Shown here piece after piece: positions 10,300 through 20,460 of a stretch of DNA of 64,000 nt. The first letter of the stretch is position 1. The number at the start of each line of letters is the position of its first letter. Below the pieces are notes generated by a model that did not search any database, was not told where the DNA came from, and worked only from the letters and a program-made list of their open reading frames with translations. This DNA is from Branchipolynoe longqiensis (Eukaryota; Annelida; Polychaeta; Phyllodocida; Polynoidae), in contig CM059192.1 of NCBI GenBank assembly GCA_030323885.1, positions 64,225,593 to 64,289,592 of the forward strand. Reading direction: 5' to 3'. Position numbers and translations under genes: made by a program.

Positions 10300-10918
10300 A
10301 GGTTGTGAACAGTGGTAATAGTACAGATCAGGTGGACACTGTCACAATTTTATATGTTTGGAATAGGTGTATATTGTTGATCATGTAGTATGTTTACAGA
10401 ATAGGTGAACATTGGTGACATGATAATACATGTAGAGTTAGTGAACCATCTCTGTGCTGCAATATGCTTTCATAATAAGTGGATATTGGTGACACTGTAA
10501 TACATGTAGAGTTAGTGAACCATCTCTGGGCTGCAATATGCTTTCATAATAAGTGGATATTGGTGACACGGTAATACATGTAGAGCTAGTGAACCATCTC
10601 TGTGCTGCAATATGCTTTCATAATAAGTGGATATTGGTGACACAGTAATACATGTAGAGTTAGTGAACCATCTCTGTGCTGCAATATGCTTTCATAATAA
10701 GTGGATATTGGTGACACGGTAATACATGTACAGTTAGTGAACCATCTCTGTGCTGCAATATGCTTTCATAATAAGTGGATATTGGTGACACGGTAATACA
10801 TGTAGAGATAGTGAACCATCTCTGGGCTGCAATATGCTTTCATAATAAGTGGATATTGGTGACACAGTAATACATGTAGAATTAGTGAACCATCTCTGTG
10901 CTGCAATATGCTTTCATA
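10300..10918. repeat. 74-bp satellite, left array
   Basis: The unit contains GTGGATATTGGTGACAC, ACATGTAGAGTTAGTGAACC and GCAATATGCTTTCATAATAA; the period is 74 bp (GGATATTGGT at 10481 and 10555). About six regular copies follow two degenerate ones. It is the same satellite as 16688-18840, separated by element E2. Confidence 0.95.
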
Positions 10919-10938
10919 ATTCATGACGCTGGAGACAG
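10915..10938. repeat. Left terminal inverted repeat of E2
   Basis: CATAATTCATGACGCTGGAG followed by ACAG. Its complement is found at about 16649-16668 with an A/G change and one deleted base. The first bases cannot be separated from the satellite flank. Confidence 0.6.
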
Positions 10939-11253
10939 AGATAGTGCACAAATTATGTAACAAAATCCTTTATGTAACAAAATCCATGTTCTGGCCCCGC
11001 TTAGGTAATTGTTCACTGCACCTGGAGATTTCAGCTTGTCAGCCAGAAAGGCTATATAGTTTAGTATGTCATCTCTTTGTGGTCTATACACATTAACCTC
11101 GTTCAGGGTAGCAAACTTAACATAACACTCTGCCTGAACTCTTTTGTTCCTCCACGAGCCCACCGATAGGCCCGCCTTAACCAACTCTAGAACTTTCCGG
11201 GGCAGCTGCACACGGTGACCTAGGAAGAGAGAGGCAATTAAGAAACGAGCTTC
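10921..11253 (-). pseudogene. Tyrosine recombinase, N-terminal domain only (E2)
   Basis: Open from 11253, after an in-frame TAG at 11254. The protein contains WRNKRVQAECYVKFA, DILNYIAFLADK and a VNNYLSGAR word, which match the SAM-like core-binding N-terminal domain of DIRS/Ngaro and phage-type recombinases (family knowledge). It stops after about 100 residues at the element end. None of the catalytic R, K, HxxR, H/W or Y residues is present. It is in the same frame as pol but separated by TAA and TAG stops, with no ATG before the domain. It is a deletion remnant; E2 could move only with a recombinase supplied in trans. Confidence 0.7.
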
Positions 11254-11271
11254 CTAGGTCACAGTGCAGTG

Positions 11272-13599
11272 TTACAACTTGAGCAGTTCGGCGTAGAACA
11301 TATGGTCTAAGCGCACCCTAGTAATGCCCCTACGCCGAGACTCCGCAGCCACTCTGGCAGCATGAGCCCGAGAGCCGTCACACCTACTCAGGAGGTCTGC
11401 GAAAACTAACTGCACTCCCGGCACGTGTCTCACAGCAATGTCACATGTTCTCTCAGCCGCGAAGCGCCAAATTTCCCTTGCGCATGCGCAGAGCACTTCA
11501 TCCCTCCCCGTGCCTGAGTCTAGAACTATCTGCGAAGCCAGGTTGTCGGTGTTAATGACAACCTGGTAGTCCGATACATTTGGTGGGGAAAGGGCATGTA
11601 GGGCGGCAACCAAGTTAATGGCCTCCAGCTGAGCGATATGGAAGCGCTTCTCCAACAAGTGGGGGCTGTAAATCTCTGTAAAATAATGGTCCTGTGAGAA
11701 CCCTCCCCCGCCCCGAAGACATGAGGCACACTCCAGCAGCCATATTTTAAGCGCCAAGGGACGCATAAGGACCAAACCATTGGACTGCCGTGCATAGCTC
11801 GCAAACCAAGCGAGGTCACCTAAAACCTCTCTTGTAACAGAGATAGTTCCAAAGAAAGGGCTTGCTCGCAAGAACGCTAGGAGTCTATTCATGAAGCGGC
11901 GCGCTGGGCACACACACCTCGACAAAAATTGCAGTTTCCCCACTAAAACCTGAATCGCCTTCCTAGTTACCTTGGTGCCAACACACCACACCATACAGAG
12001 GCTAACTACCTCTTCAAGCTTAGCCTGGGGGATCCTAACTACCATACCCTGCGTATCTACCACGAAGCCCAGCCAGGTGAGCTGCGTAGTAGGTGGAAAA
12101 CATTTTTCTGTTGCTAAGGTCAGTCCGAGTTCGCCAGTTAATGATACCAGGTAATCAAAAGCCTCCCTCGCCCTTGCTTCAGAGGCCTCCACCCCGACGA
12201 AGTCGTCGAGGTAGCACAGACAGAAGTACCCTGCTTCCCTCAACAGAAACACGACCGCCTGAGTAGTACGGGCGCACGCCATCGCCGAGGTGTGACACCC
12301 AAAGGGGGGGGCAATATCAAAGTAAAGCTTTGTGTCAGCCTGAATCCCAAACAGAGGAACCGAAAGGGGGCATGTTCGGAGCTGACGATAAGCCCTAGAG
12401 AGGTCAGCGGACCATAAGAAGGAACCTTTTCCCAATACTGTCACCTTAGCTGCAAGATCCATAATACCTGGTAGCTTAAAGCTCAGTTCCTCACCCTGGT
12501 ACACCCCTCTTCCGATCCCTGAGTTGACGCTACGCCCTCGGGGAAAGCTCAGATCGACGATGACCCTCCTCTCTACTGTATTTTTCTTGGGCCGTGTCAT
12601 TAGGGGGCTAACTTGACACCAGGGGGTAAAGGGCGGATCAACATACGGACCCAGCAATGCGCCTTCGTGGAGCTCCCGACTGATATATTTGGAAATCCAT
12701 ATCTCATTACCCGCCTGTTCCCTATGGTTCCTGAATGTCGAGACCGGCGGCTTTTCGCCTACATAATCGGCCGGCCAACCGAATTCTAGAAAGTCCACAA
12801 TCGCCTTGTCTTCGTATTTAATCAGTTTATCTCGCCAGACGGGTATAACTAGACGAGAGGGAACTGGGATCCTGGCTCCTAGATAATTTGGCAAACCTAA
12901 CTTCCTAACTTCACCATAAATACTGAGATACTCCCCTGCTGTCTCTAGTATAGCAGAGCTCACCACGGGCCAGAACGACAATAACGAGTCCCTGAAAAGG
13001 AGGGGTGAAATGATACGTCGAGGTGTCACCACCGGCAGTAACTCAGAACCCTCAGTATCCACCACTAAAACAGCATCATCAGTCACAGGGCTCGCGTGAG
13101 GCAACGGAGAATTACTGGTACCCGCGCGATCTAGGGTGGGGACCGACATTGTAGGTAACTCAGAAGAACCAACCCCGGAAGTGACTAGGTCACTTAGTAC
13201 CCCTTTGGAGTCATTGGACAAACACGAAGGGCTGTCGCATTGAGAGCAACAAACATTAACTGAGTTCATGCTACAGACCTGATCTAAAGGGCTAGTCATA
13301 TCGGACCTTGTTAGGTCATCTGCCATATTGTCTGTACTGACACTTGCTACAGGTACGTAGTTACCGTGGCCCATAACCCGGCCTATTGTACTCAACATCC
13401 CAGTTCCCGCTATCTCTTTACCATCCCCGTAAGTTAACGCTGAGCCAGAACTCGTAATAGTACCCCCACCATTAATAACAGGTCTCAACTCCACCGCGGA
13501 ATCTGCAATATCTTGAACAATTACTAAGTTATTGGATATCGAGCCTCGCCACTTCTTAATAGAAGCTCGCCGATCGTAAGTGGGAAGCACAACCGGCAC
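11272..13599 (-). CDS. Pol (reverse transcriptase-RNase H) of YR element E2
   Basis: Polymerase that would copy element RNA into DNA. Residues 1-200 are a low-complexity leader. The RT follows, with RPKKNTVERRVIVDLSFPRG, SADLSRAYRQ and the catalytic YLDDF at residues 463-467. The RNase H has NTDN with its acidic residue at 685 and ADLLSR with Asp 735. The DLSFPRG...SVN layout is typical of DIRS/Ngaro RTs (family knowledge). There is no protease or DDE integrase. The 775-codon frame is intact. The first base given is a GTG; the frame is open upstream and overlaps the end of gag in -1, so it may be made as Gag-Pol by slippage at the T5A run (minus strand, 13663-13658). It ends with TAA, then the recombinase remnant. 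Confidence 0.85.
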   Translation of the reverse strand: MPVVLPTYDRRASIKKWRGSISNNLVIVQDIADSAVELRPVINGGGTITSSGSALTYGDGKEIAGTGMLSTIGRVMGHGNYVPVASVSTDNMADDLTRSDMTSPLDQVCSMNSVNVCCSQCDSPSCLSNDSKGVLSDLVTSGVGSSELPTMSVPTLDRAGTSNSPLPHASPVTDDAVLVVDTEGSELLPVVTPRRIISPLLFRDSLLSFWPVVSSAILETAGEYLSIYGEVRKLGLPNYLGARIPVPSRLVIPVWRDKLIKYEDKAIVDFLEFGWPADYVGEKPPVSTFRNHREQAGNEIWISKYISRELHEGALLGPYVDPPFTPWCQVSPLMTRPKKNTVERRVIVDLSFPRGRSVNSGIGRGVYQGEELSFKLPGIMDLAAKVTVLGKGSFLWSADLSRAYRQLRTCPLSVPLFGIQADTKLYFDIAPPFGCHTSAMACARTTQAVVFLLREAGYFCLCYLDDFVGVEASEARAREAFDYLVSLTGELGLTLATEKCFPPTTQLTWLGFVVDTQGMVVRIPQAKLEEVVSLCMVWCVGTKVTRKAIQVLVGKLQFLSRCVCPARRFMNRLLAFLRASPFFGTISVTREVLGDLAWFASYARQSNGLVLMRPLALKIWLLECASCLRGGGGFSQDHYFTEIYSPHLLEKRFHIAQLEAINLVAALHALSPPNVSDYQVVINTDNLASQIVLDSGTGRDEVLCACAREIWRFAAERTCDIAVRHVPGVQLVFADLLSRCDGSRAHAARVAAESRRRGITRVRLDHMFYAELLKL

Positions 13600-13649
13600 T
13601 TTAACACTCCCTACATTAGGCCTTGAGTCAAGGGTGGCCTCAGGGAGGC

Positions 13650-14891
13650 CTACCCCGTAAAAACCGGTTTCAACGCGGAAGGTGGATTCTCAATACTGCT
13701 CACCCTATCCTGTGCCCTACGTTTACTAAAGCAGTCTATTTCACGGTGAAAGTTCATTTTCCGGAACCGCTTGGCGCACCAACTGCAACAGTGACAAAAC
13801 TTGTTAGGGAGCTCACCATGCGACTTGAAGTATCCGCAAGTGTCACCCTTGTTCCAGCCCGGGCAAGGTTCCCCATCTACCGCTGCATTGAACTCTCTCC
13901 CTACCCAGCCCGCGTTAGCGCCCCCTTCTGCCTTCTTATCTTTCCCTACAGCTAGTCTAGTACCCACCGCAAAAATGTCACGTTGTATGTCCTTAATTGT
14001 AGCCCTGTCCTCCCAACCCCCCTCTAAGCGGCCATCGCTAATCATTGAAAACACCTTTTCTGACCACAGAAGTACAGTGTGCCAATCCCATACAGCCGCC
14101 ATTTCGGCGATATCCACCATGTGTTGCCTGATATGCTTTACGGATCTTGAATGCAGACTATCTACATTCAGCAACCGGTTGATAGCCGACATATATTCAT
14201 ACCACGTGGCAGAGCCCAGTGGTACAGATCCCATCACATCATCCCTAATTACAAACAGATGAGGTAACAGGCGCTTCTTACCCCGCTTAGGCTTTTCGCG
14301 TCGACCTCTGTGTCTTAGTAGCCGACGGAAGTCATCCGAAGAGGAGGCAGAGGAAAGGTCTGACGCCGAAGCATCAGAGTCGGAGTCACCCCACGCCACA
14401 CGTTGAAGCTTGTGCCGACGATGCCGCCGACGTCGCGATGATGAAGACGTTCTTTTCCTCCTTTGGTTACCCCTTGAGCAGCCAGTTGGCGACTCGGACT
14501 CCGGGTCTGAAGCTTGTTCCACCACGGGCGACGACGTATGACTCACACATCTCTTTTTCCTCCTAGGGGGAGACTGCGGCACTTGCGACTCAGTACCCAC
14601 ATCCCGCGACGAAGTAGCCTTCCCTGCACACAGGGACACCTTGATGCCCTCTAGTTGCTCAACCAACAATTTCGTGTTGGCTTCCCAGTGTTTTTTAAGC
14701 TCCCTCTGCAGGAATTCCACCGTCACAGTGTCGTTGTTTGTAGTAACTGTGTCGGTATCCACTAACTCATCAGGCAGGGAGCTAGGGCCGGCTACAGGAG
14801 ACAATCCCGAAGCTTGGCCCGAGAGGAGGGAGCCTGATGACGCCTCCATCTCCGAGACCCTCCTTTTCCGCGTAGAGCGATGCAGAGGCAT
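13650..14891 (-). CDS. Gag-like protein of YR element E2
   Basis: Intact 413-residue Gag starting at a genuine ATG (MPLHRSTRKRR). Residues 130-200 are an Arg/Ser-rich basic tract with SRRRRHRRHK. A core from about residue 211 (HLFVIRDD) includes WYEYMSAINRLL, MISDGRL and KDIQRD, shared with E1 Gag. A Cys/His motif from residue 343 runs CPGWNKGDTC, then SHG, CHCCSWC and H..C, and is likely a nucleic-acid-binding zinc fold (inference). It ends with TAG at 13652-13650, while pol overlaps in -1. A weak TATA-like CTATACAAG lies about 50 bp upstream. Confidence 0.8.
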   Translation of the reverse strand: MPLHRSTRKRRVSEMEASSGSLLSGQASGLSPVAGPSSLPDELVDTDTVTTNNDTVTVEFLQRELKKHWEANTKLLVEQLEGIKVSLCAGKATSSRDVGTESQVPQSPPRRKKRCVSHTSSPVVEQASDPESESPTGCSRGNQRRKRTSSSSRRRRHRRHKLQRVAWGDSDSDASASDLSSASSSDDFRRLLRHRGRREKPKRGKKRLLPHLFVIRDDVMGSVPLGSATWYEYMSAINRLLNVDSLHSRSVKHIRQHMVDIAEMAAVWDWHTVLLWSEKVFSMISDGRLEGGWEDRATIKDIQRDIFAVGTRLAVGKDKKAEGGANAGWVGREFNAAVDGEPCPGWNKGDTCGYFKSHGELPNKFCHCCSWCAKRFRKMNFHREIDCFSKRRAQDRVSSIENPPSALKPVFTG

Positions 14892-16648
14892 AATGAACCA
14901 CTGCCCCCAGCAGCGAAGCCTGGTGAAGCCGCGGGAGCTTGTATAGGCGTGCTAGACAGCAATTGGCCAGACAGTACAGGGTTCTCAGATAAGAGAACGA
15001 TACCGCAGCTAGACTTAGGACCAGGACGAGTTCCACACGGAATCCACTCCACCCACTTAGTCCACCCAACCGTACTTCAAGTTAGAACACCTGAAGAGCG
15101 GTAACACCAGCCGTAGGTCCGATACACTTAACCCGTAATCCGTCACACAGAGCCCAGTTCCCAGCATACGTACTCCACCGCACACGTACTCCACAGCAAC
15201 CGTACAAGAAACACACCCGACTCAGAGCGTACTAGGAGAAGGGGCACAAGAACTCTTGCCTCTAAGGACACTACACATCCAGGAGCTGCACGTACTCCAC
15301 GAACCAGGTCACTGCACGTACTTCACAAGGACCAGGTCACAGTTCACACGTACTCCACAGCAACGGTACAGAAAAACTCACCCGACTCAAGGCAGTCGCG
15401 GACTCCACTGCTAAGGCACTAGCTCTACTCAAGGTGCGACTCTAGCAGCACATGTCTCCACACAACGCACTCTAGTTTCTCATAAGAGACACCGGCAGAG
15501 CCCTGACAGTCGACTAGCAAAACTACATCGTGAGGGATGACGATGTCATTGTTGTTTACGTTGTTGGGTCATTAGAACTGGCGTTGTGTTGTACAAAACC
15601 TTATAATTGTATTGGCTGTGTCGTCCAAGTTCAGGGTAAGTGGTAAGCACGTGCGAATTCTGTGCTATCGTGAAGAGTAATTAATATATTTCCGCGAATA
15701 AACCGCTGTCGTCGAGTCTATAAGGATCAAAGGCTCGAGGACTGTCTCGATGGACGCTGAGAGAGCTGCTGTGTCGTCAGGAGGCAGGGGGACCCGGTTA
15801 GTTCCTAGGGCGACCCAACCAGCCACGGCTGCGACCCAGCCAGCTACTGAAGACTCTGCAGCTTGTTCCCAGTCCGTTAACCTTGTACCGGCAGAGGCAG
15901 AGGGCCCAGGATATATCCTGTGATGAGTGACCCAACCAGCCGCGGCTGCGTCCCAACCAGCCACTGAAGACTCTGTAGCTTGTTCCGGACGGACACCCCG
16001 TCGCTGGCGGCTAGTGCTACTTGTACGCTGAAGACTCTGCCGCACAGAACGCGCTAATTCTTGACTTGGAATGAGAACACCGAAGTCCTAGATCAGAGAA
16101 CCCACCAAGCCCGTAGTGGCTTAATCCACCAGAACGATGAGAACTTGAGATATCAGTCCCTAATAAAGACTTCAGTTGGGAGGCTTCCAACTCCGTTGAG
16201 TCCCTTACAACCCCAAATTGGAGCGCACAGCAGGCCGTACCACCGAGAATCCTGGTACGCGCAGATGCAGGCCTGACTTAGGCAACCGTACTCCACAGAG
16301 AGAACTCTTAAACCGCACAATCCGCTACACAGAGTCCAAGAATGGAGAAGGGGTTAACCACCTTTTCAAGACTAAGGGCAGAGGTTCCTGAGCGTAGACA
16401 TAGCAGGCAGGTAGGACCGTACTCCAAGACGAACCTTCCTTGACTAGCCTTGAGAAAGTGTGTCAGAACGTTCTGTTTCCAAGGCGCGCAGACGCGCCTA
16501 CCCAGTAATCAAAAGCTACCCTGGCAACGTAGCTAGGCTATCCTGGCACCTAGTCACTTCTCCCATAGCTTGAACAACCCGTGGCCCACTGTCCCAGCTT
16601 AAGAGGCCTGTTAACCAGCGGCGTACTTTATCCTGGTACACTAGCGCC
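14892..16648 (-). other. E2 5' leader with CGTACTCCAC repeats
   Basis: This 1.75-kb non-coding leader lies upstream of gag. CGTACTCCAC occurs exactly at 15169, 15185, 15291, 15349 and 16287, with variants at 15317 and 16418. A roughly 65-bp segment containing GACCCAACCAGCC and TGAAGACTCTG is present twice (about 15808-15875 and 15930-15995). The minus-strand ORF at 15665-16045 comes from that duplication and has no domain. Function is unknown; such leaders may hold promoter, packaging or internal complementary sequences. Confidence 0.5.
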
Positions 16649-16687
16649 GTCTCCAGGTCACGAATTACTCATGTTACTAGTAACATG
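16649..16687. repeat. Right end of E2: inverted repeat plus 18-bp palindrome
   Basis: CTCCAGGTCACGAATTAC is the counterpart of the left inverted repeat. It is followed by the perfect palindrome CATGTTACTAGTAACATG at 16670-16687, then satellite. The palindrome has no left-end counterpart. Confidence 0.7.
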
Positions 16688-18840
16688 CACAATAAGTGGA
16701 TATTGGTGACATGGTAATACATGTAGAGTTAGTGAACCATCTCTGTGCTGCAATATGCTTTCATAATAAGTGGATATTGGTGACACGGTAATACATGTAG
16801 AGTTAGTGAACCATCTCTGTGCTGCAATATGCTTTCATAATAAGTGGATATTGGTGACACGGTAATACATGTAGAGTTAGTGAACCATCTCTGTGCTGCA
16901 ATATGCTTTCATAATAAGTGGATATTGGTGACACGGTAATACATGTAGAGTTAGTGAACCATCTCTGTGCTGCAATATGCTTTCATAATAAATGGATATT
17001 GGTGACATGATAATACATGTAGAGTTAGTGAACCATCTCTGTGCTGCAATATGCTTTCATAATAAGTGGATATTGGTGACACGGTAATACATGTAGAGTT
17101 AGTGAACCATCTCTGTGCTGCAATATGCTTTCATAATAAGTGGATATTGGTGACACAGTAATACATGTAGAGTTAGTGAACCATCTCTGTGCTGCAATAT
17201 GCTTTCATAATAAGTGGATATTGGTGACACGGTAATACATGTAGAATTAGTGAATCATCTCTGTGCTGCAATATCCTTTTATAATAAGTGGATATTGGTG
17301 ACTCGGTAATACATGTAGAGTTAGTGAACCATCTCTGTGCTGCAATATGCTTTCATAATAAGTGGATATTGGTGACACGGTAATACATGTAGAGTTAGTG
17401 AACCATCTCTGTGCTGCAATATGCTTTCATAATAAGTGGATATTGGTGACACGGTAATACATGTAGAGTTAGTGAACCATCTCTGTGCTGCAATATGCTT
17501 TCATAATAAGTGGATATTGGTGACACGGTAATACATGTAGAGTTAGTGAACCATCTCTGTGCTGCAATATGCTTTCATAATAAGTGGATATTGGTGACAC
17601 GGTAATACATGTAGAGTTAGTGAACCATCTCTGTGCTGCAATATGCTTTATATAAATGGATATTGGTGACACGGTAATACATGTAGAGTTAGTGAACCAT
17701 CTCTGTGCTGCAATATGCTTTCATAATAAGTGGATATTGGTGACACGGTAATACATGTAGAGTTAGTGAACCATCTCTGTGCTGCAATATGCTTTCATAA
17801 TAAGTGGATATTGGTGACACGGTAATACATGTAGAGTTAGTGAACCATCTCTGTGCTGCAATATGCTTTCATAATAAGTGGATATTGGTGACACGGTAAT
17901 ACATGTAGAGTTAGTGAACCATCTCTGTGCTGCAATATGCTTTCATAATAAGTGGATATTGGTGACACGGTAATACATGTAGAGTTAGTGAACCATCTCT
18001 GGGCTGCAATATGCTTTCATAATAAGTGGATATTGGTGACACGGTAATACATGTAGAGTTAGTGAACCATCTCTGGGCTGCAATATGCTTTCATAATAAG
18101 TGGATATTGGTGACACGGTAATACATGTAGAGTTAGTGAACCATCTCTGGGCTGCAATATGTTTTCATAATAAGTGGATATTGGTGACACGGTAATACAT
18201 GTAGAGTTAGTGAACCATCTCTGTGCTGCAATATGCTTTCATAATAAGTGGATATTGGTGACACGGTAATACATGTAGAGTTAGTGAACCATCTCTGGTG
18301 CAATATGCTTTCATATAAGTGGATATTGGTGACAGGTAATACATGTAGAGTTGTGAACCATCTCTGTTCTGCAATATGCTTTCATAATAAGTGATATTGG
18401 TGACACGGTAATACATGTAGAGTTAGTGAACCATCTCTGTGCTGCAATATGCTTTCATAATAAGTGGATATTGGTGACACGGTAATACATGTAGAGTTAG
18501 TGAACCATCTCTGTGCTGCAATATGCTTTCATAATAAGTGGATATTGGTGACACGGTAATACATGTAGAGTTAGTGAACCATCTCTGGGCTGCAATATGC
18601 TTTCATAATAAGTGGATATTGGTGACACGGTAATACATGTAGAGTTAGTGAACCATCTCTGTGCTGCAATATGCTTTCATAATAAGTGGATATTGGTGAC
18701 ACGGTAATACATGTAGAGTTAGTGAACCATCTCTGTGCTGCAATATGCTTTCATAATAAGTGGATATTGGTGACACGGTAATACATGTAGAGCTAGTGAA
18801 CCATCTCTGGGCTGCAATATGTTTTCATAATAAGTGGATA
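16688..18840. repeat. 74-bp satellite, right array
   Basis: About 29 copies of the same 74-bp unit as the left array, mostly more than 95% alike by eye. Small deletions cluster at 18295-18390 (for example CTCTGGTGCAAT and a shortened GACAGG). It ends inside a unit at about 18845, where an AT-rich (TATATTG) patch and SINE-A follow. Confidence 0.95.
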
Positions 18841-18884
18841 TTGGGAGTATATTGTATATATGTACAATGTATATTGTATATTGG

Positions 18885-19231
18885 GAGTAGAAGAAAGAAG
18901 TATAGGGACAATAGAAACATTCTTCTTCTTCTTGAAGATTTATACTGCCTATTATGGATAAGTCTGAATAGACTTGTTTTCGCCATTAGACAGTTTGTCG
19001 ATAGAAAGCCCGAGCCTACACATTTACCGACCCAAGGGATTTTTAACCTCCCACACCACATAGACATGGTATGAGGGCAACTGGCTTTGATGACGCTGCA
19101 AGTTAACCATAGCGGTGGAAATCCAAATTGGCAGAGGTAGGGGCATGGGGAATCGAACCACCACCCTTCAGATTAGGAGTCTGACCTAGAAAAAGGTCAG
19201 ACACTCTAACTACTCCACCACAGAGAACACC
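18885..19231 (-). mobile_element. SINE-A copy 1 (tRNA-Arg-like head)
   Basis: Read on the minus strand, the head (19231 to about 19145) has an A box TGGTGGAGTAG, an anticodon arm CAGA-CTCCTAA-TCTG (anticodon CCT, Arg-like), and a B box GGTTCGATTCC. An extra perfect hairpin GTCTGACC-TTTTTCTA-GGTCAGAC sits between the D arm and the anticodon arm. The body includes GGTATGAGAGC-like, GTCTATGTGGTGTGGGA and AAATCCCTTGGGTCGGTAAA words, shared with 57848-58150. The 3' end runs into a CTTCAAGAAGAAGAAG stretch. Pol III-type SINE; no protein is encoded. Confidence 0.8.
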
Positions 19232-19689
19232 AATTATATATAAAACATTAATCAAAAGACAAAAGAGAGCTAAATGCACTGCTATACTAATGACAACAAC
19301 AAATAAAATGAATTAAAAAAGAAAAAGAAAGATAGATAAATAAATAAATAGAAAATACACCAATAATTCAAGCAAAGTTTTAGAGGGTATATATGCTAGG
19401 TATGATACATACAAAAGGTCAACTTTAAACTTAAAATCAAAACCTAATGACCACTAACACAGCAAGGTGAAGACATTCAGAGAAATTAACTATTGGTAAC
19501 CAAACAATTATCCAATTGTAGAAGGAACAAACTCACAGTGGGTTGGGGGATGTGGGAAAATGCTTACAAACAGAGAAAGAATGCATGCAGTAGTTAGCAA
19601 CACAACAACTGAAAGTGATAAAAAGAAGGGGAGTCACAGAGGCGAAAACAAGTCATTAGACTTAACCATTATGGGCAGCATAAATACAT
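19232..19689. other. AT-rich stretch, no gene seen
   Basis: A-rich DNA with GATAGATAAATAAATAAATA near 19330. No ORF or repeat family could be supported. Confidence 0.45.
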
Positions 19690-20185
19690 ATATATAATAT
19701 AATATATATATATTGGTGACACGATATTACATGTAGAGTGAACTCTCAATATAATGTAATATGCTGACAGAATCGGTGAACATTCGATACACTAATGTTC
19801 ATATACAATGTTCCTGAAACCTCACGATGCTGTACTATGCCTACAGAGTAGGTGAACATTGGATACACAAATGTTCCTGAACACTCACTATACTGTAATA
19901 TGGTGAGTGTTCCTGAACACTCACTATACTGCAATATGCCTACAAAGTAAGTGAACATTGGATACGCAAATGTTTCTGAACCCTCACTATATTGTAATAT
20001 GCCTACAGAGTAGGTGAACATTGGATACACAAATGTTCCTGAACTTTCACTATACTGTAATATGCCTACGGAGTAAGTGAACATTGGATACACAAATGTT
20101 CCTGAACACTTACTATACTGTAATATGCCTACAACGTAAGAGAACATTGGATACACAAATGTTCCTGAACCCTCAATATACTGTA
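19690..20185. repeat. 63-bp satellite array
   Basis: The unit contains GTGAACATTGGATACACAA, TGTTCCTGAA and CACTATACTGTAATATGCC. The period is 63 bp (GTGAACA at 19951, 20014 and 20077). About six copies are present. The left border, TATTGGTGACACGATATTAC, resembles the 74-bp unit, so the arrays appear related. Confidence 0.9.
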
Positions 20186-20239
20186 ACAGTATCTTCATAT
20201 CTGGACATCATATCACAATACTGCACGTCATAACATTTA

Positions 20240-20460
20240 CACATAGCATTCTTATGTCACACAGCGAGTGGGCACCCATTGCGTCTCTATTACATAACAA
20301 TGGTCCCCAACTCTGTCGCCCGAGATATTGATATATTTCCCAACTTGTCTACCATGACCAAAAGACCGTATATTTTTACAATATGTTTGATGTCCGATAG
20401 CCGGTGATAAAAATCAATGTGCTCTGGAGGCGTCGTTAAATAAAACAAGCTTTTATTAAT
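20240..20460 (+). repeat. Interspersed repeat R1, copy 2, with retroposon-like tail
   Basis: Positions 20245-20385 match the minus strand of 3190-3330. They are followed by GTGCTCTGGAGGCGTCGTTA and AATAAAACAAG. This tail resembles one I recall at the 3' end of mollusc retroposons; I could not check it by search. Confidence 0.55.

Larger units (their letters stand above)
10919..16687 (-). mobile_element. YR retrotransposon E2, inserted in satellite
   Basis: About 5.8 kb on the minus strand, with the order gag, pol (RT-RNase H), recombinase remnant. The flanks are the two halves of a 74-bp satellite unit (left ends CTTTCATAAT, right resumes AATAAGTGG), so both borders are known to within a few bases and no target duplication longer than 2-3 bp is seen. 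Imperfect terminal inverted repeats are present: TAATTCATGACGCTGGAGAC on the left and its near-complement ending CGTGAATTAC on the right. The right end carries an extra 18-bp palindrome. Inverted ends and no target duplication fit DIRS-like elements. Confidence 0.8.

Noticed and set aside
15665..16045. 126-codon minus ORF in the E2 leader
   Set aside because: It covers a duplicated GACCCAACCAGCC segment and has no domain; the repeated AAESSVAGW words are the duplication itself.
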